64,000 bases of DNA from Chrysomallon squamiferum. Taxonomy: Eukaryota > Mollusca > Gastropoda > Neomphalida > Peltospiridae. The notes under the pieces are model-generated. The model worked only from the letters and a program-made list of their open reading frames with translations, was not told the DNA's origin and did no database searches. A program made the translations under genes and the position numbers. Below are positions 38,601 to 49,489 of the stretch, in pieces. The DNA lies in contig CM022670.1 of the NCBI GenBank assembly GCA_012295275.1, positions 13,917,083 to 13,981,082 on the forward strand, read 5' to 3'. Numbering within the stretch: the first letter of the stretch is position 1; every line of letters begins with the position of its first letter.

Positions 38601-40191
38601 CTGTTTTTACTGGATCTTTTAGATGCATCATCACCATGACAGGTAAAATACATCTTTGTTTACATGGAATAAAATGTGCTAAAACTACTTGTTTCTACCA
38701 CTACATATAACTTAGAACAGATATAAATAGTTCTGCAGAACACACAAGTAAATGATAATTCACTTATAGACAGGTGAACATGATAATTACAAGGTAATAC
38801 CAAAACACCTGTGAGAGGTGTAGTACAAACATCGTATTACTCCTGTCCCATTGTATATAAAACACACAGAATAACTTTCAGTCAGTGATTATCACTATAT
38901 CATTAAAATATTCTTTACATCACGTAGCAATAAATATTTCACACCAAATCTGAAATACAACGCCTTAATTTGCTAAATATTATACTTTCTTGAAACTGAT
39001 CTTATTCTGTGGTTGGAGCAATAAAAAGCATAGAAACTGTTGTCAATAAAATGTTTTCAGCGAGACTGCAAATATTGAAGGACTGGAATGAAATAGGATC
39101 AACTACATTTCATTCTCTTTCGCTTGGCTATGATGTCTTTGTATTCAAATTAAATAAAAATTATGTTTTTATATCTTCTTTTATTTTTCTTTCTTTCTTC
39201 TTTTCTGAGAGTATCCCCTTCAAAGAGAAAATAAAATCACTGACCAAGAGTGGCATGTCTTTTATACATTCTCTAAATTAAAGAGTTATTTAAACATTAT
39301 TTATAATATTCTTTTTGATTACTAATTTTATTTGAGACCATAAATGCTGCTTTGAAGTCTTATAATAAAAACAAAGACTGTGTTTTACCATAGACAGGAA
39401 TGGACTTATATCAGTTACAGGAAGCAGGATGGAATAAGAAAATAGTCAAACATCCACTGTTTCAGAACTCAACCCACAGCAGCAACCTGCTAATTAACTT
39501 TTCTAACAGTACCTTTACTGTTACTTATTCTTTTTTATTATTATTCCTGGAAAAAGATTCAAATTTTCTAGCAGAGAAAAGTAAAGATTACATCTGCCGG
39601 CATTTCAACTTTAGAAGCCTACATTTCAAATCTCAAACAACTGCCAACATCTGTGGTAAGTAACATGCAGCAATCTTGGTATATAATTTACAGTTTTGAT
39701 ACTACTTAAATAAGTGTCTTTGATTCTTTTCAGATACATATTACTTTATTTTATCCAAGCTGTATTAGGTTTTTCTTAGTAATGCCAGCTCAATTGGTGA
39801 TCAAAAATGGGAGGGTTAAGTTATCGCATTTCACTACATGATAGAAGATAACGAAAAAATATAAAATCCTTTTTTTTCTTCTTTCCCTTCAAGGGAGGTA
39901 GCCTTGCATGAAGGTCCAGTGTGAGCCATCATATCATATTCTGGCACAGTAATCTCTGGTATGTGATTGCACTAAAAACCATTAAAAGAATTCATTTTTA
40001 TTCCACAAGAAAATCCCCCAAGAACACCCAATCTGGCGCATGGAAATGAGTTTACTACAGGTACTTATATTTACAGATGGATGTCTTACTAGAAATACTG
40101 AAGGTTGCAAGGACAGATGGTTAAAATAGATATGATTGTAAGAAGAGAAAAGGTCAAAACGATAACTGAAAGGATAGACAACCACACACAA

Positions 40192-40226
<35 letters not shown>

Positions 40227-40828
40227 TACATATATAGACACACACCACACACAAACACACACAACCATAAACACACATACACACAACAGCACACACAACC
40301 ATACAAACAACTACATACACAGATTAATTTAACCCTGAATTCACCTACATACATACATATATACCAACCCCCACACACACACACACACACACATCAAATA
40401 ATCATATAAATTATTTTTTAAAGTCACACATTTTACTTGACTATCTTCTATGATCTACAGCAAGTAGCACTATCCTGAAAAAAATTTCTGTCTTGTAAAT
40501 GAAGTGAAATATTTGCCAAGATATCCTCAATGAATCTGGAACCTTCACTGTCATCATATATCAAAACTTCTGACGACAATACAGCTGTCAGGATACCTCT
40601 GATATGATTGACTGTTCTTACAGGTGACATTTCTGTGTCCATATTATAAACTCTGGTTGTAAATCAATGTGACATAAATAATCTTAATTGTCAACACATT
40701 TTCATTTACACAGTATATTAGTGAGAAACTGTTACAAAATTATTAAAATGGATATTCAAATATATCCACCAATTAAAAAAATAATAATAACATCAATCTA
40801 TTTAAGAGGATTTAGAACTTAAGAGGTA

Positions 40829-40859
<31 letters not shown>

Positions 40860-41639
40860 TTATTAATAAGATGAAAAAAGAAGAAAGGAAGATGGATGAA
40901 TTATGATAAATGATATGCAAATCTTTCTTAAATAAATAAAGAAAGAAACAATGAAAGATTTTATAAAAAAAAGAAGGAAAAACGAAAGAAAAAGACAAGA
41001 AAAGGAAGAGAAGGGGCCAAAGCAATTTGATTGGCGCAGAAGTTAAATTATTTTATACAATGACAGTCTGTTGAAGAATTTTTTTTATTTATTATATATA
41101 TTTTTTTTAATAACGTAATAAACAATACCCATACAGTGGTTTTACTCAATATTTTTCAACGATTTTTCTTTTTTTCTTTCTTTTTTTCGTATTTTCTTTT
41201 TACTGTTTTTTTTTTTTTTTTTTTTTTTTTTAGTGATGGGTGGGTAGGATGGGGTGGTTATTTCGTTTTTCTTTTATGTCTACTCTGATATAAAAATGAC
41301 ACACGAATATACATAAACCCACTTTCACTTGTCAAATTTGTCAAATCATATACTATAGCTTTTACCCCTTCTCTACGTCCATTTGGCAACAGCAGCTATG
41401 AGCTCTCGAATTCGGTGTTAAAGGTATTAGTTCCTGTAAGCGAAAACGTTCAGTGCGTGACGCTGATCTATGCTTCGTTTTGGTTGGGTGAGTGAGCACT
41501 TAATTTATTACTTTCAGACCAGTTTTGTTATATATTAAAACTAATTCTTTCATTCTTTCTAGCAGTAAAGCCAAAAATCGAAACGAAATATTGAGTAAAA
41601 TCTCTGTAAAGATTACCCATTTCTGAATATCAGATATAT

Positions 41640-41674
<35 letters not shown>

Positions 41675-41868
41675 ATAATAATAATAATAATAATAATGAT
41701 AATAAACAAACCTTTTGGAATGACCAATGGGCATCCTAAGTCCATTTCCTGAAGTTTGGCGAGAGCGAGTTTTTGAAGTGCGAGTCTTTCCGCTTCCGTT
41801 AAGTGAAACAAACTGATTGGTTTGAGGATAACTTTGCGTCCACTCACACTGCACCATGTACACGAAGT
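21357..41868 (-). CDS. ARHGAP6: Rho GTPase-activating protein, ARHGAP6/ARHGAP36 family (ten exons, N-terminal exon not certain)
   Basis: A GTPase-activating protein for Rho-type GTPases that promotes GTP hydrolysis at the actin cytoskeleton. Ten minus-strand exons join without a frame break: 41868-41712, 33806-33684, 27561-27423, 26929-26848, 26447-26252, 25669-25463, 23963-23812, 23257-23078, 22470-22373, 22092-21357. They total 2070 bases, 689 residues plus stop. The order follows human ARHGAP6: the [11 protein letters not shown] segment with [18 protein letters not shown], a basic Ser-rich linker, [14 protein letters not shown], a Ser-rich stretch, the RhoGAP domain (about residues 215-410 of the joined product) with the arginine finger in [21 protein letters not shown] and [18 protein letters not shown], then a Pro/Ser-rich tail. 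The tail ends in a block close to human (here [16 protein letters not shown], then QETLV) with a class I PDZ ligand. Because the arginine finger is kept, GAP activity is expected, unlike human ARHGAP36. The human long isoform's large N-terminal exon was not found here; a candidate short first exon is at 52588-52686. Confidence 0.92.
22373..22470 (-). CDS. ARHGAP6: ARHGAP6-like exon 9
   Basis: Acceptor tttatttcag, donor AGTGT/gtaagt, phase 2 exit; the phase of exon 10 shows that this donor, not the one two bases upstream, is used. It encodes [20 protein letters not shown] onward, matching human [21 protein letters not shown] just after the GAP domain. Confidence 0.93.
22881..23034. repeat. 21-bp tandem repeat, about 7 copies
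   Basis: Diverged copies of a unit reading roughly acagtctacattacatcaac inside the intron between exons 8 and 9 of the ARHGAP6-like gene. Later copies are nearly identical, earlier ones more diverged. Confidence 0.9.
23078..23257 (-). CDS. ARHGAP6: ARHGAP6-like exon 8 (GAP domain, second half)
   Basis: 60 codons, phase 0 at both ends; acceptor gtccgttcag, donor GAG/gttagc. It contains [20 protein letters not shown], the conserved GAP helix carrying the Asn that helps orient the arginine finger, then [10 protein letters not shown] and the closing helix [17 protein letters not shown]. Confidence 0.95.
23419..23790. repeat. Long compound (TG)n / (CA)n microsatellite in a GAP-domain intron
   Basis: About 370 bases of TG-dominated repeat on the plus strand with interspersed TATG and GAGTG units. 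On the coding (minus) strand it is CA repeat, beginning about 20 bases inside the 5' splice site of the exon ending at 23812. It fills most of that 554-base intron. Confidence 0.96.
23812..23963 (-). CDS. ARHGAP6: ARHGAP6-like exon 7 (GAP domain, middle)
   Basis: Acceptor ttgttgttttag, donor ATT/gtgagt, phase 1 entry and phase 0 exit. It encodes [20 protein letters not shown], then [20 protein letters not shown], corresponding to the human segment around [20 protein letters not shown]. Confidence 0.94.
24061..24180. repeat. 42-bp tandem repeat, about 3 copies
   Basis: Copies start at 24061, 24103 and 24145; the third is diverged and incomplete. It lies in the intron between exons 6 and 7 of the ARHGAP6-like gene. 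Because 42 is a multiple of three, a meaningless open frame results on the minus strand. Confidence 0.93.
25463..25669 (-). CDS. ARHGAP6: ARHGAP6-like exon 6 (GAP domain with arginine finger)
   Basis: Acceptor ggatatttcag, donor AGAA/gtaagc, phase 1 at both ends. It contains [20 protein letters not shown], where the Arg of GIFRV is the catalytic arginine finger, then [20 protein letters not shown] and [11 protein letters not shown]. All RhoGAP core residues visible here are conserved. Confidence 0.96.
26252..26447 (-). CDS. ARHGAP6: ARHGAP6-like exon 5 (Ser-rich linker and start of GAP domain)
   Basis: Acceptor taaatttacag, donor TATG/gtgagt, phase 0 entry and phase 1 exit. A Ser-rich half ([20 protein letters not shown]) is followed by [11 protein letters not shown] and then [19 protein letters not shown], the first helix of the RhoGAP fold (human VPRLVDSCCQHLEKHG). 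RTAS and similar sites look like basophilic-kinase targets. Confidence 0.94.
26848..26929 (-). CDS. ARHGAP6: ARHGAP6-like exon 4
   Basis: 82 bases, acceptor ttttgtaaacag, donor AGA/gtaagt. It encodes [20 protein letters not shown], then LTSNPAYR, matching the human SLNPIYR just before the GAP domain. Confidence 0.92.
27423..27561 (-). CDS. ARHGAP6: ARHGAP6-like exon 3 (VFGIPLS block)
   Basis: Acceptor ttgttctacag, donor AAG/gtaagt, phase 1 entry and phase 2 exit. It encodes [20 protein letters not shown], the family signature (human AFGMPLSQVIANDRAYKL), then a Ser-rich segment ending [10 protein letters not shown]. Confidence 0.94.
30656..30698. repeat. (TG)n microsatellite
   Basis: Perfect TG repeat in the intron between exons 2 and 3 of the ARHGAP6-like gene. 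Similar TG/CA tracts lie at about 29752-29768, 31861-31880, 32325-32430, 35211-35222, 35360-35420 and 40187-40225. Confidence 0.96.
30923..31146. repeat. About 82-bp tandem repeat, three diverged copies
   Basis: Copies begin at acattcc at positions 30923, 31006 and 31087. They share the order acattcca - tgtactaa - tttcaaag - taccag. Divergence is substantial, so the array is old. Confidence 0.75.
33684..33806 (-). CDS. ARHGAP6: ARHGAP6-like exon 2 (basic linker)
   Basis: 123 bases, acceptor tttattttcag, donor AAAAG/gtaaat, phase 1 at both ends. It encodes [20 protein letters not shown], then [21 protein letters not shown]. It corresponds to the lysine-rich human stretch after IPKDGQKRKKSLRKK. 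The block is very basic, possibly for membrane or nuclear targeting. Confidence 0.9.
41641..41702. repeat. (TAC)n(TAA)n microsatellite beside a 5' splice site
   Basis: The array starts about ten bases downstream of the donor of the exon ending at 41712 (minus strand), where it reads as ATT repeats followed by AGT repeats. Confidence 0.95.
41712..41868 (-). CDS. ARHGAP6: ARHGAP6-like exon 1/2 (first certain exon)
   Basis: 157 bases, acceptor tttattttgcag, donor AAAAG/gtttgt, phase 0 entry and phase 1 exit. It encodes [20 protein letters not shown], then [20 protein letters not shown] and CPLVIPK. It aligns with human [38 protein letters not shown] and QITIPK. The entry phase and position match the junction after the large first exon of the human gene, so at least one upstream exon is required. 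Confidence 0.93.
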
Positions 41869-44800
41869 CTGCAAAATAAATAAATAAATAAATAAATAAA
41901 TAAATGTTTCTTTAAATTTCACCAGGAAAACTGAATGAAGTTAAGTGTTTGGCTATTGTGATTTACAAAATATAAAAAACATGATTGCTGATTATTATTA
42001 TTGTTTATTTCTTCTTCTCTTTACAGTTACGTAATTTATGCTCTGTTCATTATTATTATTGTTCTTCTTCATCTTCGTTTGTTGTGGGGTTTTTTATGGA
42101 GGTACAATAAAGGAAACTAACATAAATATTTAACTTATTATAACTGGTTAAGGTTCTAAGTCATTCGGAATATGTCTTTGACGGGATAATTCTTTTTTTC
42201 TCTGATAAAATGAGATATTTCTTTCTTTTGCTTGAATCGGATCAAAGAATACGAAATTAAAAACCAAGTCAATTGTCATTCAGTCAGAAAACAGATAAAC
42301 AGTCAAATAATCATAGCTCGCAATCAACGTATGACTAAATATTCGTGACAAACAAACAAAACAATCCATAAAAATGATAGCTGTAATTTTATGACAGTAC
42401 TACACACAGTAAGTAGTAATGTTTAAACAAAATCAACCACTGTGACAATAACGAGAAGAAGACTCTAAAGCTGACCTAAATTATCGCTTGTTTTTTAACC
42501 GAAGAAATAATTATGTGAGTGGGTACAGGTAAGTCGATGGTGGAGGTTGTTCTTTTTTTTTTTTTTTTTTTTTTTTTGTTGTCGTCGTCGTCGTTGTTGT
42601 TGTTAGTAGAATATGACTGAACCAGGGTAAATAAGTGAGTGTCGTTTTCCATTTTATCGTACCATGGAGGTGTATCCTATTGTCATCAAGCAATGACGAT
42701 GTTCTGCAAAATATCTTCATTGTTCAAGAAAAATGTTAACCATAGCTTTTGAAAATAATTCTGACGTTAAACACACACGAGACGAAAATGAGCAGGAGTT
42801 TCGAACAAAGCAGCCAGCGAATCTGTTTTACTCTAATCAGTGAAGCGAGAGGGGGATTAAGGTATTACATTCTATACCTACATGGAAGCCGTTTTCTTAT
42901 CGTTTAGAAACAGACACCTGTACGTTTGGCTCAGTCTGATATCTTGTTTTACACAGCTATCTCTGCTCGCTTCAGCGGTGTATCAGAAATGCTTAGATAA
43001 CTATCTGGGGAGATTATAAATATATTTTTTTCTTCTTATATACATGAAAATAAATTAATATCAAGACGCCTGCACACATGTTAACATCAACGGCTATCAG
43101 TATCAACCATAAACTGTCGCTGTCGTTGTAGTTGTATAATAATGACTGCAACAGAAGAAAACTCTCTGTCACCACACCACAGGCTACTCTTTGATTAGCA
43201 GAAAGGAATTTTTAATACGTAATTTGTGACAGGCAGGAAATCACATTACACAAACCTTTGATAAATCAGACGTTTGGTTTTGGATGAAACGAGAAAGATA
43301 AAATCTTCCCAGCTATTGTCAAGAAATCTTATTAATTTTTTATTCTTTATGAAATGTTATATAAAATTATAATAATACACGTCAAAGTAACTAAATACTG
43401 CAAATCCGATTTACAACTTTATTCACATCCTTTATTGGTTAAAATATCCTTTGTATGCAAATTTTGAGAAAAGCGATCACTGTAAGTTATACAGCATTCT
43501 TCAGATTTAATGTTTGTTCTTTACATATAATAAGACAATAATGTGTAAATACATTTAACTCTTTCTTATTAAAAAAAACCCAGGAAAACAAAACAAAAAC
43601 AACAAAAGAAGAAGAAGAATGAATTAAAATTTTCAGTCTCCTGTTCAGGGCAATTTTTGTTCTTGAAGCAGTAAACTGAGGAACATTTCAAAACTAAACA
43701 AGTATGTATTGTGCTGAAAAGCGAGCTAAAAGTTCAGCGATCTTCGGGGAGGATTTACAATGTTTGACCGTCAAGAGGTCTTAAAGTCCGACGTTCATCT
43801 CCTTACGGTTGTTTGTCCCCGTTTACGATGCTCGACGAAAGCTTAATCCTTCATTTTGCAAACTAATGAGGTCCACAAGAAAGAAAAGCGTGTGGTCTTA
43901 AGATCTGAAATGTTTTGTTCTGCAGTGGTTACATGGGGAGCGTGACTGTATCATAGGAAAACAAACAAACAAAAAAAAACAAGAAAATATATTGAAACAT
44001 TCCTGCATTTAACGACGATGAAGACTGGTGGTAGGAAGATGTCTTCCTATTGGTAATAAATTTAAAAAAAAAAAAAATGAAAAAGGATCGCTTATATTTA
44101 ATGGTGGGTCGTAAACAACAGTTATATTTAAACATAATAAATGCCACAACCATCATCTTATAATAATAATAATAATATTATTATTATTTAAGCAAATAAA
44201 TCTTTATGCGTTACACTGGCTAGTATAGTTCATGTAGTATTCGCAGGTTCAATGAGACAAAAGGACTAATCACCTAACTAAAATGAGTTAAAGATCATCA
44301 GTTATTAACAAAATACTTTCCGTCCCATTCTACGTTTAAAAAACAACGTGTCCTCCAGTGAAGTCGAATTGTGGACAAACAGACTTTAAATATCTCACTT
44401 AACGACGAACAAACAAGAGGAACTGAAAGTCACCGCTAATTACGGAAACGTAAATATAACTGATGGATATTCGTGTTTTTAGCACGGATGCTCGTGGGTC
44501 CTGAAATCTGAAAAACCAACAAGTGTTTCTCTTTTGTTGCTGTTTATTTTTTTTCGCTTGGCACACTGCAGAATAATCTTCAAGAGGTTTTTTTTTTTTT
44601 TTTTTTTTCTGTCTTTAAAAAAAAATAAACATCAATAAATTGTTGTTAAATAATAATAATAATAATAATAATAAAGAAATAAAGAACGAAAGAAGGAAGG
44701 AAGGAAAGAAAGAAAGAAAGAAAGATAGATAAAAAGAGAAGAAAGCAAAAAAATTTTTTTGGATTTATCATCCTCACCATTATTTGTTGATCGGGTTCTT

Positions 44801-46499
44801 CTAATCCTCGAATATTTTTTCTTGTTATGGTAGTAGGTGTCGTTATATTTCATACTGTCCAATACATGACAAAAATGCATTGATCTTTTATATTAATTAT
44901 AATACTGTTTTAATGGTTTATACACATATATCCTAAATATGTTATTTGTATCCAAACAATGAAAAACACTCTCTCTGCACTGAGTACTCGCTATGGGTGA
45001 GACAAAAGTAAATAAATATTTCATGGTCTAAATTAATGTGCTTCAGAGTCGCCCCTAGTAATAGAAACGAAATCATTTAATTTGACACACTAGAGATGTG
45101 TGCCTTGTACAAAATCGTGTATTTCGATTCGCTTGTAATCTAACCCGATGCAGCTGTTTTTGTGAGACTGTAAGACGACACGACAAACGCGACGTTGTAC
45201 ACAACGATTAGACATGGTCATCTGTGTATTAGTAATCTCATCACGTAGTTCTTTATATGTCAACAGAAACCGCCAGGAACTGGGCTCGAATCCTGGAAAT
45301 GAATTACTTTTCCAGATTATTTTTTATTATTATTATTATTATTATTATTCTTATTATTATTTTTTAAATTATTATTATTATTATTTTTAATGTATTTATT
45401 TAAATTGAAACGGATATCACTGTATCTTTTACATAAATATTCCGACGAAATTTATGACAAATTTATTGGAATCTATCTATCTTTTTATCTATGTATTTAT
45501 CTACTCACACATACATATACACATGAGCGCGCGCATGCTGAAAAGATACACATGGAATTATTTTCTTTTCGATCAAAACACTTTACTCATTTTGGTTACG
45601 GAGATAAACGAATATACACGAACATTCATACCGATATAAAGAATTCGTTGAAATAAACCAGTTTTCAGCATTCGTTACATAAACATTTTGTATAATCGAA
45701 GTCGTATATAATATATATATATTTTTTTTTAGATTCTCGTCTTCTCACCAACACCTTCTTTCAATGAAAGTCATTCCTTTATTTGTTTACGGGTGGAACG
45801 AACATGAAAAGGAAAATTTATTGCGGCCTACCTTTTGTCGCATAAAAACATTACGAATAGCGTTTGCATAACTCCTTGAATACAAAACCACCCCCTGTTT
45901 CGAAAGAGCAAATTAATACACTTGACCACATTCCAGTCGTAATTCGGCGGTAAACTATCAAACAGAATTTAACTAATGGGGCGAGCAACGAGTTCTAAGA
46001 ACACAGAAAAAAAAACAAGGACCAGTTTCGAAAAATATATCGTTCGTCTTTGCCGCAATAAAATGAAAATCATTTGCCAAGAAATCAAGATATATTTATA
46101 AAAAGATTGTTTGTTTTTTTCTGTGGTAAAGTTTCCATGACTGATATATCAAATTTTCCTTCGTCATTACGAAACACCGAAAGCCGATAACTGGAAAAGT
46201 TCACCTGTTTAGTTGTAGCATAATCAGAGGCGGATCTATTATGAAATTAAGAAGTTTAAGCTTCAGGGACCTCCAAAAGCGACTTTAGCCCAACTGCTTC
46301 ACAATTTTAATCCAAATCTGAATGCCATGGTTATTTATTTATTTATTTATTATTTTTAAATATATGATGATCTGTCATGGAACATTGAAGGAGATAACAG
46401 AGGTTATCCAGAACTAATTGTTTCCTGCGAAGGGCCCCCGAAAAGTGCAGGTTTTTACTGAGCGTAAAAATAAATTTTAACATTTGACTCATTCACTCA

Positions 46500-46508
46500 C
46501 TCTCTCTC

Positions 46509-46585
<77 letters not shown>
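46500..46585. repeat. (CT)n microsatellite
   Basis: About 86 bases of CT with one TG interruption. Confidence 0.97.
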
Positions 46586-46587
<2 letters not shown>

Positions 46588-46987
46588 CGTAGTAGTGATA
46601 GCAAAAGGAACAACAGCTGCAGCTTCAATAATAACAGCAGTAATAGTAGAAAGGTAAAACTTTCATCCCGCTTCATCTACTTAATATATCATTTATGTCC
46701 AACGGAAAAACCTGATCCATCAAATCTAGAGTCTGATAGCAGATTCATGTCCGAATCAATAATAAACCATCAATAAATACTTGCTTGGTCAGCAGTTGGC
46801 GTAGTCGTTATGGTAATTGCCGTAGTTAAGATAATTGCAGAGAAAAGCTTGTCAAGTCGACGAAAACAAAGTCGTTGTGGATGGAAATGAGACACTGATA
46901 CAATAATGGTTAAACAAATTTAAATTTGTTTACCTACTTCATTTTAACGCGATTTGCGGTAGTGATTACGATGTATTTGTTTGTTTA

Positions 46988-47004
46988 TCTACCTACCTAT
47001 CTAC

Positions 47005-47070
<66 letters not shown>

Positions 47071-47107
47071 GTCTGTCTGTATCTGTCTGTCTGTCTGTCT
47101 GTCTCTT
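46988..47107. repeat. (TATC)n(TGTC)n tetranucleotide array
   Basis: TATC units to about 47070, then TGTC units. A related TGTC array is at about 26780-26812. Confidence 0.96.
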
Positions 47108-47239
47108 TGTCTATGTATGTAGTATGCATGCATGTATCTGTCGATCTATCTACTAGTACTACTATTTCTACTACTACTCCTACTACTACTACTACTACTA
47201 TGACTACTACTTTTATTATTATTATTTTATTTTAATTGT

Positions 47240-47240
47240 G

Positions 47241-47306
<66 letters not shown>
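47240..47306. repeat. (TA)n(TG)n(TA)n compound microsatellite
   Basis: A TG core at 47253-47291 is flanked on both sides by TA dinucleotides. Confidence 0.95.
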
Positions 47307-47307
<1 letters not shown>

Positions 47308-49442
47308 TCAAAGTGGGTTATATATGATTTTATTGACCAGCCATGTACAAACTGTAACCGATTATTAATGAACTTTAATTCGTCAGGCATGCAAATTAAA
47401 CTTTTAACTACCAACTAAACATAAAAGAAATTTAAAATTTACTGCTGAAGCTTTTCAGACTTTGGACATAGCGTATCATTCACGATCGTCCGGTTCCAGT
47501 GATACTTTAATAAAACTACAACCGTAAGATTATTGTTCGGCGTAGCAGGAACGAAAGGTTCGGTGGTGTAGGTTTTGGTACGACCGTTTTCTGGTCTCAA
47601 GGAGTTGAAAAACCTATTGAAGTCTGATCGCTTTGATGGTGGATTGTGTGCATTACGGTTCACCAGACTTTGGCCCAGACAGTGCGTATGAAGTTTAATT
47701 AGGTGCTAACCCAGTGATGTCCAGTTCCTGGCTCGAAGCGGCAAACAGCTGCTGCTTTCTGTGAGCTACCTGCCCACGCGACTGCCCAGTGGTCAGTTTT
47801 ATCACCACTTCGCACAGCGGAGCGAGCCATAAAATTCGGTCCTGATACACTTAGCTAACTGGGAACTAATTAAACGACGCTTGCGACTCAGACACGGAAT
47901 GACCAGGTTAAAGGATCAACAAGTACAGTGAGAAGTAGGATGGACCTCTTAGATAGACAGGAATGTGTGTTTAATCCGAGGTTAATAGTCATCGTAACCT
48001 GTGGCTTCATGCTTTGCACATACTCACATACACACTCGTACACATACACACACAAACTATACATTCATGCATATACGTACGTGCATGCAGACAGACACAG
48101 ATATATACACACATATAATCATATATACATACTAATATACGTACATACAGTCAAAATATTCTCACAAGCACACTTTATAAACTGAACCCTTTAAAATATA
48201 AGTTTAGACAAAAAAAAAAAAGAAAAAAAAAAAAACACATTGACAATTTAATCTTTGCGATATCTACACGTTGAGTACATCATATTCACGTAGGGCTAAA
48301 ATCAACTTAATTAAAACGAATCCATTTGACCTCGCTGAATGTTATACTTCTCTGTACGAAGCGGTGAAAAAAGCATATTTTTAACTAGACGCAGAATAAT
48401 GGCTTACTCTGATTAGTCTCAAGAAAATATCTATGTCTTGAAATATATTTTGTTATCTGGAGGTTTACTGCTTGCAGGTCTACATTTTACAACTACTGGT
48501 GTAGCAGGAGAATAATAACAAAATACTATCGTGAAATAGCAAGAGGATTTCGTGGCATATCTGAAGTTGCAAGAGGATTTAATGGCATATCTTAAGTTGA
48601 AAGACTATATCAAGATACACCTTTAAGTAGCAAGAGCATATAATGATACTCATAATGAGATCTTGAAAATAGCTATCAAATGACTCATCTGAACGAATTA
48701 ATTATTGCAGTAACAAAATACGAGTACACGTCTATGCACGCTCATATGTCTTGTCATTGAGATTAGAAACAGTCAAAATAAAAAAAAGGTTTAGATGAAA
48801 TTTAACACACGTTACTCAAGAGTGAAAAGAATCAGGAATTCAAAAAAAAAAGAAAAAAAAAGTAACAATAAAAAACTTGTAACGTAGACATAACAGCCAC
48901 ACATTTCTTTTGCTAACCTATAACCTAACCTATTTTTTTTTTTTTTTTTTTTTTCCCCTAAACATTTCGATAACAAGTAATAAATAAAAAGCACAGCTGA
49001 TCGGACACTCACTTTCACACCAATCATGCAGAACCAAGAATGTTCCACGAAGCCTGGACGCGTTCATGTTTTCCTAATGATGACCGACATTAGTCAATGT
49101 CAGTCGTACACCGTGTGGTAACATTTCATACAGTGTCCGGTCATTATCTTCATAACCAGCACTCGGCCTCTAACACGCGTTATTAGTGTGTACAGTCAAT
49201 GTCACTTTCAGTTACCTGCTAATTAATGCATGTTAAACGTGTAGAGACTCCCATGATTTATGACTCTGTCACGAAGGTGAAGGATTTTTAAAATAGTGAA
49301 ATGGGAATTTTTTTTTTTATTTGATGGATTTTTCATCTTTTAAAACCAAAATTAAACTATATTAAATAAATATTTTTGAAGTTAATTTAATCTAGCTTGC
49401 CTTAACTTGTTGTTGATGGTGTTGCTGTTGTTATTGTTATTG

Positions 49443-49489
<47 letters not shown>

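Noticed and set aside
39009-39663. Two plus-strand open frames in the large RhoGAP intron, the second ending at a donor-like site
   Set aside because: No recognisable domain, and the first contains low-complexity Phe/Ser runs from T-rich DNA.
45250-45300. tRNA T-arm-like sequence (gggctcgaatcctgg)
   Set aside because: No A box, acceptor stem or anticodon arm upstream; a B-box-like string alone does not support a tRNA or SINE.
47439-47663. 74-residue minus-strand frame (MNRNAHNPPSKRSDFNRF...)
   Set aside because: Residue mix is plausible but there is no homology, no clear splice context and no link to the RhoGAP reading frame.
49013-49048. A second alternative first exon for the RhoGAP (minus strand, phase-0 donor AAA/gtgagt)
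   Set aside because: The apparent start codon in the matching frame is GTG, the only in-frame ATG leaves five codons, and the better ATG just upstream is in an incompatible frame.
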